Below are positions 55,856 to 64,000 of a stretch of 64,000 nucleotides of DNA, in pieces. Every line of letters begins with the position of its first letter. Within the stretch, counting starts at the first letter, position 1. The stretch comes from Imbricaverruca yamaguchii (lineage: Eukaryota > Arthropoda > Thecostraca > Neoverrucidae). The stretch spans positions 589,001 to 653,000 of the forward strand of contig JAOTOL010001522.1 of the NCBI GenBank assembly GCA_034440575.1. Reading direction: 5' to 3'. A program made the position numbers and the translations under genes. The notes beneath the pieces are model-generated. The model did not search any database. It was given only the letters and a program-made list of their open reading frames with translations, and had not been told where the DNA came from.

Positions 55856-56782
55856 ACTTCTGAATAGTTGAAACGTTTCGCAATGCCAATGCGATTCTAG
55901 GTAATTTCAGTGGTCCAGGGGCATCCGAAGCGTACGTTAGCCGTAACGCAATACCTCGCGGATGATCAAATATTGCCTTTTGCTGCAGGAGTTGAATGAA
56001 TCGCTTGGTCTTCATCTTCTTTGCGTTCGACCACACTTTCCAAACAATAAATATGTTACCGATCCATAACAACAGGTGACTGAAGTCCAATCATATGGCA
56101 ACATCATGTTCGGGAAGTGTCGAGCGCAATATGAATTACACTAGTTGCTTCCTGGTCGGCTGAGTACAGCTAACTGTAGAGAGGAATGACCATAGTCGCA
56201 CTACCAGCACACATATAAACCCACAAAAACGCAACATGGGGAATACGGAGAAAGGCCGCGACAGAGATGCCATCTCTGTGGCGAGTAAATCGCTAATATA
56301 GCCGAGACAGACAGGTAGGAATGCCTGGCGCTGGAAATTTGGCAAAAAGGCTTGCCTTGCGTCAGTGACAAACATAATGCCGTCACGTTTGTCATTTTCT
56401 TCAGAAAATTGATGTTCAGCCTGAAGATGACCATTTGTCAGGTCCGTGAGTGAGGCGGCAGATGACTGTACCCGGCTGCCTGTGAAAAACGATGAAGAGC
56501 GGATAGCCAGAACAGCGCTGGCCCGTCGTCAAGGCACCGAAGAGTAGAGCCAGACAATATTCCGGATATCCTTTGTCCGAAACATTGCTTCCAGGAAGCC
56601 GATTCCCTAGAGAAGATGATGATGTCCATCCAACTATAATGCATTGGTGCACTGGTGGACGCTGGGCATGTTGGAATACGTACGCCATCAGTTCAATGAA
56701 GATAAATGAAAACATAAATGTATATTGGCGAGGCTTGAATCTTGAAGTTCCATATCGTAATGATCAACTAGTAGGTTAGTTC

Positions 56783-56836
56783 GACTCGATAGGCATTGGG
56801 CTAGTTTATAGGGTCATTCCCAAGGCCTATCGAGTC
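56783..56836. repeat. Inverted repeat, 18-bp arms with one mismatch
   Basis: GACTCGATAGGCATTGGG (56783-56800) pairs with CCCAAGGCCTATCGAGTC (56819-56836) across an 18-nt loop. Confidence 0.9.
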
Positions 56837-57479
56837 AGGGTGAACAATTGCGTTAGCTGCTGGGGCGTCGTTTAGCTACACATATGACGCGTGTGACGAT
56901 TCTGGTCGATATCAGTTTTTAGCTGTGCGGGCATCAATTGAACCACAGTGCAGCATTTTTGTGACGATGGCTAAATAGTTTTCGCAAAAGCGCCTTCGAA
57001 ATCCATCGATGAATCGGCGAGTTTGCTTCAAGTAAATTCACGGGTTTAAAATAATATAGGGCGCACGCACTGCCATGCCAGCCAAGTTCCCGAGGGAGAG
57101 ATTTGATGTGTGAACATCAATATAGTTGTTTTTGACGAAGTTGCGTTTCACGAAAGCTATCCTATATATTGTCACAATTCTGCACTGCAATTGGTGAACT
57201 TGGCGTGCACATAGATAAAAACTGATGCAGTTCACAATCGCCACATGCGTCATATGTGAAACGACACCCCAGCAGCTGATTGCTATTGCCCAGACCTGGG
57301 CCATTCCATTCTTACCACCACTCGGAGGCAGAAGGGATGGCCAAAGTGGCACTCACCAAAGGCGCAGCCAATGGAGGGACACAGGGGGACCATGTCCCTC
57401 GGCTTCCTTGGCACAACCATGGGATCCTTCCCAGGACCAGTTGGCTGCCAGTTCAGGCTGCCGGAGGTTCATTCTGACA

Positions 57480-57690
57480 ACAAAGGTGCCCTCTGGCGAC
57501 CATGGGCCTTCCTGCCGGCAACTGGGACCCTTTTCGCGGTAGGGTCCCTTCTGCAACCGGGAGTGGGTGCCGGTAACTCGAACCCTTTCAGACGTAGGGG
57601 TCCCTTCTAACAGCCGGGGGATGGTGCCGACAGCTGGGACCCTTCCAGCGGTAGGGGTCCCTTATAACAGTCGAGGGAGGGCAGAGGTGT
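57480..57690. repeat. Minisatellite of about 55 bp, three copies
   Basis: CTGGGACCCTT, CGGTAGGGGTCCCTTCT and GGGGATGGTGCCG recur with decay. Confidence 0.8.
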
Positions 57691-58034
57691 ACAAATTGTC
57701 GAAAGTTTTTCTTATGCTCGGACAAGCCGCTCAAACTGTCCAACTTTCAATATCTGGCATTCGCCGGTAATTTACATTGCAAACATGGTGTGTTACGTCA
57801 ATGGCTTCACGGTGCCTACATGCTTTCTTATTTATTGACCTTGCATACCGAAAACAAGATTCAGGCCAAATTGTCGCAATCATTGGCCGAAGATGGATCA
57901 AAGAGTGTAATGTTCCAAGAGCTTCACAGTGCTTTCATTTGGAGTGGTTGCAACATATTAATACCAAACTCGATCCTATTGCTCCTTCAAGACGATCAAT
58001 CTTGCAGTCTCGGGGGCGGGGGCGGATAGTAACC

Positions 58035-58450
58035 CCCCTCTAAAATCCTAGCTAAGCGTCGCACGAAAACGAAAGAGGTGTCATCGGAAAGCGCTCGACG
58101 AGTAGGGTCCGGATCTACCCCCAAAAAAACTTTTCACAAAAGTGACGTCACTAGGAGAGCTAGATTTTCTCGACTTTTCACGACTTACATTATGTTTTCG
58201 TCAGTGGGGAGTTCATTTTGTGGGACATTTGAGAAAAAATTGGAATCATAAAAATATAGCGACATCGACCAGGGTCATAAACTTGTTCGGTCCCGAAATA
58301 AAACAAAAAATGGGGAATTTCAAATTTTTAGTTCTCAAGTTGTCCTTAATTTTCCTTTTTTAATGAGTAAAGCAGACAGATAAACGTTGTTGGAAGTCAA
58401 CTTGCCCTAATAAAAAACGCTTACTTTAGCAAGAATCTTCGATTTGAACT
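58035..58450 (+). mobile_element. Dispersed repeat C, inverted copy
   Basis: Matches the reverse complement of 45640-46050 (see that entry). The two copies lie 12 kb apart in opposite orientation, one within and one outside the recognised channel gene. Confidence 0.65.
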
Positions 58451-58463
58451 GCAATAGGCAAAT

Positions 58464-58680
58464 ATGCAGGTGAGTGTTAATGCCCGCTCCTGGCCTGGCG
58501 AGGGTCAAAGCCCACCCCCAGCCCGGCGAGTGTTAATGCCCACCCCTGGCCTGGCGAGGGTCAAAGCCCACCCCAGTCCGGCGAGTGTTAATGCCCACCC
58601 CTGGCCTGGCGAGGGTCAAAGCCCACCTCTGGTTCGGGTGGTGTGTTAATGCCCGGCCCCGGCCTGGCGAAGGTTCAGGC
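58464..58680. repeat. Tandem repeat, 52-54 bp, four copies
   Basis: GTGTTAATGCCCACCCCTGG, CCTGGCGAGGGTCAAAGCCC and ACCCC(A/-)GCCCGGCGA; each unit is itself two related halves. Confidence 0.9.
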
Positions 58681-58749
58681 ACTGCAATTCGTTCTACGAT
58701 AATTATACCCAAAAGAATATGTTTCGGATTTAAAAAATGAACTATAGCA

Positions 58750-59010
58750 AAAGTTATATTCGGACGAACTCGTGACTATGTCGCAGATCTGCCAGAACGC
58801 CTTGACTGGATGAGCGCCGAGAACTTTGCCTCATACCACAAGCTGTGCCTGCTGCACAAGGTGCGGCGTCCTGGGGGGCCGGCTTCGTTAGCCGGTACCA
58901 TCGCCACAGTAGCCGAGCACCGTGACCATCATACTCGTCAGGACCGGGACCTGGCCTTCCCACAGCTGGACCTGGACCCGACCCACACCTGGTCCGGCGA
59001 TGGTTAATGC
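58750..59010 (+). pseudogene. Non-LTR retrotransposon C-terminal fragment
   Basis: The plus frame reads RLDWMSAENFASYHKLCLLH, then KVRRPGGPASLAG and HRDHHTRQDRDLAFPQ. This follows the order found after the RT domain of CR1/jockey-like LINEs (a LxWLxxxxRxxxHxLCLLxK block, then a TRxxxxLxxP block). It is a short dead fragment with no RT core nearby. Confidence 0.6.
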
Positions 59011-59110
59011 GCTCGTGAATCGGCGGATTTTGTGCCATGAAAACCTAAGCGAAATGTGCACACATCACACCAAAAGTAAAGATGACCCTGTGGTTGCTTC
59101 TTCTGAGAGA

Positions 59111-59128
59111 GTATGCACATGTGCATAC
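59111..59128. repeat. 18-bp perfect palindrome
   Basis: GTATGCACATGTGCATAC is its own reverse complement. Confidence 0.95.
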
Positions 59129-59264
59129 CAACCCATAATACATCGAGGCATTTTATAGCAAGTTTTACCTAGGAATTAATCAAACATTTGCTTGAGTGTG
59201 CTCAGCGTCGTAAATCACATCTAAAACCAAGCAAAGCGACATATTAGTGAACTATGCCGACAAC

Positions 59265-59910
59265 GTACTGCTCGTGTGTGGCCAGGTGACGGCCGACCCA
59301 GCCAGGTAAGGCTCGTGTGTGGCCAGATGACGGCCCCACCCAGCCAGGTAAGGCTCGTCTGTGGCCAGATGACGGCCCTACCTAGCCAGGTAAGACTCGT
59401 GTGTGGCCAGGTGACGGCCGACCCAGCCAGGTAAGGCTAGTGTGTGGCCAGATGATGGCCCCACCCAGCCAGGTAAGGCTCGTGTGTGGCCAGATGACGG
59501 CCCGACCCAGCCAGGTAAGGCCCGTGTGTGGCCAGATGACGGCCCGACCCAGCCAGGTAAGGCCCGTGTGTGGCCAGATGACGGCCCGACCCAGCCAGGT
59601 AAGGCTCGTGTGTGGCCAGATGACGGCCCGACCCAGCCAGGTAAGGCTAGTGTGTGGCCAGATGATGGCCCCACCCAGCCAGGTAAGGCTCGTGTGTGGC
59701 CAGATGACGGCCCCACCCAGCCATGTTAGGCTCGTGTGTGGCCAGATGACGGCCCGACACAGCCAGGTAAGGCTAGTGTGTGGCCAGATGACGGCCCCAC
59801 CCAGCCAGGTAAGGCTCGTGTGTGGCCAGATGACGGCCCCACCCAGCCATGTAAGGCTCGTGTGTGGCCAGATGACGGCCCGACCCAGCCATGTAGGGCT
59901 CGTGTGTGGC
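59265..59910. repeat. 42-bp minisatellite with a donor-like motif, about 15 copies
   Basis: The unit is GTGTGTGGCCAGATGACGGC, CCCACCCAGCCAG, GTAAGGCTC. Nearly every unit keeps CAG/GTAAGG, a strong 5' splice-site consensus on the plus strand. Since 42 is a multiple of 3, two plus frames and one minus frame stay open for over 100 codons. No adjoining coding exon was recognised. Confidence 0.95.
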
Positions 59911-61384
59911 TACGTCCAGGCCCAGCCATGAACGGCGTTGATTCTACCATGAGTTCGACCACAAGTTCGAAAAGAGCTATGCGGGCTCCCCGCAGTCACA
60001 CAGCTACCACGCACCGTATTGAGAGCCAAGCCAATGCCGCACAGAGCGTCCAGCCAGCCCAGGTCCTATATTACGACGCAAATCACGTTGGTACAGCAGG
60101 TCATTACACAGCCAATATCGCACAACTTCCATGGAATGAAAGCAGGCATGTTGTTTTCGCTGACATTAATACATTTTGTACTATTATAACTCGCATATCG
60201 CACTATTCTTTGGATACATATTGTATTCCTTGCATTTGTGCATAATTTGTTTTCAGCTTCACATAAATTACATTGAAAGCGAGGTAGTGTGCGGAATAAA
60301 AACCGGAAGCAAAGTACGGGAAAACTCCACCGGAAGCGGCAACATTTTGCCGACCGGAAGTTATTGGCGGATCAGTTGACGCCGGATTCCGGGACACCTC
60401 ACGGGGGCCGACCAGCTCCCGTTGCTCCCCGCCTCTCCCCCGACAGCTGACGGGTGTTGTTCCTGGAGCCGGCAGGCAGCTGGGCGACAGATTGGAGTCT
60501 GGCGGCGCGTGACGGGCCGCGGACACGCCGGCGTGACAATGTCTGAGGGGACGAGTCGCTCCATTTCCTGAACGCTGCCAACGGTGACGGGCGGCGCTGG
60601 CACGCCTCCCAGCGTGCTGTTGTCCCAGTATGTTGTGCCGCGTGCAGGTGTCATGCCGGCTCCCCAGAATCTCAAGAGCGACACAAAGTGATTCGTTGGT
60701 AGTTTGACATAAAAATATCACGCATAGCTCGGAGGGAGGAGGAACTGAGATTGCAGCCATTGACAGGATTGAAGCAGATGGCATGGATGACGAGATAAAC
60801 ATCTTCTAACCGCAACAATTATAACCAAAACGTATTTTGTTCCGTACAGAAATTGGAGTTATGTCGAGCTGAGCTGGTGCAAATACGTGGAATTCCTTCC
60901 AGTTACATGTGAACTAAACAACATCGTCAATTTATCGGCCATTTAGTGATGTGACGGGTGCATTTACAAGCAGCACTGCATGTAACGAGACGAGTGTTTT
61001 CTTTGGGAGCCGCTCCTTCGCCACACGCACTGATTGTTTGCTCGGCAACCAAAGCAGTTGCACAATACCTGCCGACCACCCAGACTGACTCCAGATGGTC
61101 GCAGAAGGCAACCATAGCCACTCACATCATGCACATCCACCCCAATCCAATACGCAGTCGAAATGGTGTCCAGGGGCTGTACAGGTACAATAAGCTACAT
61201 TCTGCTGGTTAGGGTGCATGGCATGGTAGCACCCCAATCACCGTCTTTTGTGGCAGATTGCTGCCGACGGAACGCGTGGCTGTCCCTGGTGTTGGCATGA
61301 TCAGAAATAGCACAAGCGTTTATTTGAATTCTTCATTGGAACTTTCCCAATACAATTTCGTGGAGGAATAACGAAGACGAAGAA

Positions 61385-61386
61385 GA

Positions 61387-61423
<37 letters not shown>

Positions 61424-61470
61424 ACATATATATGTATATTTATATACTTATATATCTATGTATATATATG
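61385..61470. repeat. (TATA)-rich microsatellite
   Basis: TATA/TGTATATA simple sequence. Confidence 0.93.
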
Positions 61471-62482
61471 TAACTGCATGTATGCATAAGTTCAGGCGAA
61501 ACTGTTTTTTTTAAGGTTGTTTATACCAATTTGTACGTGACTAGCGCCGCCCCTGATCCGTTCGGCATTGGATGAAGGGCATGGTTTCATACTATGTCTG
61601 GATCGATAGAGTACACAAGCAAACAATGAAACTTTTGACACTTTTGACACCTTTGTGCGACGGATGAGAGTTGCCAACATGTGGTTGCTTATGCGTGTGA
61701 TAGGGTGAATTATCATGCAGGATGTTCTTAGTAGACGCTGTGAGATGTACGTACGATGTATGATGTAGCATGGTGCTAATGCAGATAAAATATTTTTCAG
61801 GTGATTTTTGGGGGCGAGGTTAGGGTGAATTTTGCTTAGCTCTTCTGCACATGACTGGGTATCTAAGGAAATTAGCAGCATGCAGAACAAAATGCGAGTG
61901 TTGCCTCTTCCCTCTGGTCAGAGAACCCAAATATTTGCTGTGTCCGCTACCTGAAGATATTAATGCATGCAAGAGAGTAATGAATTGCGAGCAGTTGACT
62001 GCAAACAGGGTTTACAGTCATAATGTAACTCAAACGTATTAGCTTACCATATGTCACCACTTTGGTGGAAAATGACTACGTAAGGTTTAATTACCGTCAA
62101 TGGCTGGACGACTGGGCATTCAAGGAAAATGTCATTGGTTAAATCTGGATACAACGTAATCGCATGGCCAGATGCTCAGAGGTAACCATAGAGAAGTATG
62201 GAACGGGGAAGGGGGCAGCCGACATCCCAGAAGATTGCCGATTTATTTTCATGGGTGAAACGATAGTCGATGAATGAGCGAATGGTGGCATTTCGTCGGT
62301 CCACGATCGATCGATTGATGGCTTTCGTCTCGGGTACACAAACAAGCGATGACGAACAGACATGGAAAACCAGCCGCACAGATATGCATGCTTCATCGCC
62401 ATACCAATAGGCCATACCAATCACAAACTAAAATGACGAGGTGTTAGGAGGCGCCTCAATCTGGGCCAATGCCACATCCGAA

Positions 62483-62513
62483 GATGGGTGTCACTGGTTT
62501 CGTGACACCCATC
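62483..62513. repeat. 12-bp perfect hairpin
   Basis: GATGGGTGTCAC, loop TGGTTTC, GTGACACCCATC, about 180 bp before the 42-bp array. Confidence 0.93.
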
Positions 62514-62628
62514 GGGGCCGTTGACACCTGTCTAGATGCTGGCTGAACGTTGGTTACAGCAGTCGCAACGGCAGCGCGTTGCACAACGTCCCCTCTCGGC
62601 TGTTAAAAAGGCTCCCTCTGCCTTTCAG

Positions 62629-63785
62629 TGCGAGACCGAGGGACATGGAGATCGTCGTCCAGCCGAGCCCTGGCGCCGCGCTTTCAAAGTGGCAGAGCCG
62701 GCGACCAAGGTCTCCGGCTGATCTCCGCCAGTGACAGAGCCGGTGACCAAGGTCTCCGACGCATCTCCGCCAGTGGCAGAGGCAGTGAACAGGGTCTTCG
62801 ACACATCTCCGCCAGTGACGGAGCCGGTGACCAGGGTCTCCGACACATCTCCGCCAGTGACGGAGCCGGTGACCAGGGTCTCCGACACATCTCCGTCAGT
62901 GACAGAGCCGGTGACCAGGGTCTCCGGCACATCGCCAGTGGGAGAGCCGGTGACCAGGGTCTCCGACACATCTCCGTCAGTGACAGAGCCGGTGACCAGG
63001 GTCTCCGGCACATCTCCGCCAGTGGCAGAGCCGGTGACCAGGGTCTCCGACACATCTCCGTCAGTGGCAAGGGCGGTGACCAGGGTCTCCGGCTGATCTC
63101 CGCCAGTGGCAGAGCCGGTGACCAGGATCTCCGGCACATCACCGCCAGTGGCAAGGGCGGTGACCAGGGTCTCCGGCACATCACCGCCAGTGGCAGAGCT
63201 GGTGACCATGGTCTCCGGCACATCACCGCCAGTGGCAGAGGCGGTGACCAGGGTCTCCGACACATCTCCGCCAGTGGCAGAGGCAGTGACCAGGGTCTCC
63301 GACACATCTCCGCCAGTGGCAGAGGCGGTGACCAGGGTCTCCGACACATCGCCAGTGGGAGAGCCGGTGACCAGGGTCTCCGGCTGATCTCCGCCAGTGG
63401 CAGAGCCGGTGACCAGGGTCTCCGGCACATCTCCGCCAGTGGCAGAGCTGGTGACCATGGTCTCCGGCACATCTCCGCCAGTGACGGAGCCGGTGACCAG
63501 GGTCTCCGGCTGATCTCCGCCAGTGGCAGAGCCGGTGACCAGGGTCTCCGGCACATCGCCAGTGGGAGAGCCGGTGACCAGGGTCTCCGGCACATCGCCA
63601 GTGGGAGAGCCGGTGACCATGTCTCCGACACATCACCAGTGGGAGAGCCGGTGACCAGGGTCTCCGGCACATCGCCAGTGGGAGAGTCGGCGGGCAGGGT
63701 CTCCGGGTTGTGGCCGGTCAGGCGGTCGTCGCCGTCGCTAGCTGCGGCGAGGGTGTGGTGTGGGCGATGGCCGCGGGCTAGGTAA
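62629..63785 (+). CDS. Possible low-complexity coding exon made of 14-residue repeats
   Basis: A strong acceptor (TCTGCCTTTCAG at 62617-62628) is followed by a plus-strand frame open to 63785. It begins with a short unique part (RDRGTWRSSSSRALAPRFQS), then about 23 copies of a unit like GRAGDQGLRHISAS (42 bp, some 39 bp), then unique sequence ending RVWCGRWPRAR. The TAA that closes the frame overlaps a donor-like AG/GTAACC. Against it: the minus strand is also open for 331 codons (ETLVTGSATGGDVP repeats) and no ATG is present. Coding is possible but unproven. Confidence 0.25.
62690..63700. repeat. 42-bp minisatellite, about 24 copies
   Basis: The unit is GCCGGTGACCAGGGTCTCCG, GCACATCTCC, GCCAGTGGCAGA. 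Several units lack exactly 3 bp (39 bp), and all length changes seen are multiples of 3. Confidence 0.96.
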
Positions 63786-64000
63786 CCCTAGCAGCCTAAT
63801 CGGCAATGGTCGGGGCCGAGCTAATTAGCTCGGACCGGTCGGCGCCCCGTTTGGCCCGGTACCGTGGATCGATGTCATGGTCCGCGTGGGCCTGACGAGC
63901 CGTCTATTTTGCCACATCACGCGGTCACTCTGAACCTGAACACGATAATCAGGCCGCGCGCCAACACCAACAGCCACGCCAGCCCGGCTTTAGACGAGCA
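63786..64000. other. GC-rich end of window
   Basis: CpG-rich sequence with two short direct repeats of GCTCGGACCGG/CGGGGCCGAGC type. No feature was assigned. Confidence 0.4.

Larger units (their letters stand above)
55115..58460. other. Upstream of the recognised channel exons; no exon found
   Basis: The missing channel N terminus should lie on this side, but no segment matching the signal peptide or the SISSxSE block was seen. Contains repeats at 55645-55850, 57480-57690, the hairpin at 56783 and repeat C at 58035-58450. Confidence 0.45.
59911..62620. other. No certain gene; GC-rich patch at 60360-60690
   Basis: The patch has overlapping open frames on the minus strand (for example 60684-60361) and a short plus-strand frame ending GTEIAAIDRIEADGMDDEIN plus IF at 60807, which looks like a protein end but has no clear acceptor. 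An (AT)n tract lies at 61385-61470. Confidence 0.35.

Noticed and set aside
59250..59300. NYADNVLLVCG as a reverse transcriptase YADD motif
   Set aside because: The frame is stopped just upstream and no other RT motif is nearby.
59378..59931. Frames of 95-176 codons in the 42-bp array as a protein
   Set aside because: Both strands and more than one frame are open because 42 is a multiple of 3; no unique flanking coding sequence supports them.
60745..60806. Minus-strand FISSSMPSASILSMA as the missing channel SISSxSE exon
   Set aside because: It has no usable donor in phase with the exon at 55114 and only weak resemblance; the plus-strand reading is at least as good.

Overview
This is a stretch of animal nuclear DNA, almost certainly from an invertebrate. 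Genes are split by GT-AG introns, retrotransposon and DNA-transposon relics are common, and tRNA-derived SINEs and very many tandem repeats are present. Which phylum is not decidable from the sequence alone; a crustacean-like arthropod is my guess, at low confidence. No bacterial operon, rRNA, CRISPR array or intact viral genome is visible.

Two protein genes are recognisable and both lie on the minus strand. Gene 1 (20549 down to 12852, six exons) is a PA-TM-RING E3 ubiquitin ligase of the RNF13/RNF167 type. Its exon phases join perfectly to give about 362 residues: signal peptide, protease-associated domain, one membrane segment and a complete RING-H2. Two further minus-strand exons at 8445-8268 and 6412-6048 are Pro/Gln/Ala-rich, join in phase and end in a stop; they may be an alternative tail of gene 1 or the end of another gene. 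Gene 2 (55114 down to 39072, seven exons; N-terminal exons not found) is an anion-type Cys-loop ligand-gated channel, with the Cys-loop, loop C, M1, M2 (preceded by Pro-Ala-Arg), M3 and M4. It has an intron of about 12.4 kb and one GC-AG intron.

Mobile DNA, left to right: a non-LTR reverse transcriptase fragment (220-600); a non-LTR RNase H fragment inside gene 1 (14400-15096); a P-element/THAP9-type transposase relic (30190-26970, minus) flanked by a regular 70-bp satellite (25881-26760); a decayed Ty3/gypsy element (33774-37130); a non-LTR C-terminal fragment (58750-59010); a tRNA-derived SINE family (four copies); and several unclassified dispersed repeats.

The most unusual signal is where the minisatellites sit. 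At four exon edges the tandem unit is a copy of the splice site plus the first or last bases of the adjoining exon: the PA exon acceptor (36-bp units), the RING exon acceptor (65-bp units), the channel M2 exon acceptor (about 82-bp units) and the donor of the 8445-8268 exon (58-bp units). A fifth array runs on from the tail coding sequence of gene 1. Each array therefore presents several to many decoy splice sites beside the real one. In the PA case the units stay in frame and would add a 12-residue repeat. A second recurring signal is a set of near-perfect short hairpins (arms 11-18 bp, loops 4-13 nt) with unrelated sequences; one abuts the RING-exon array exactly.
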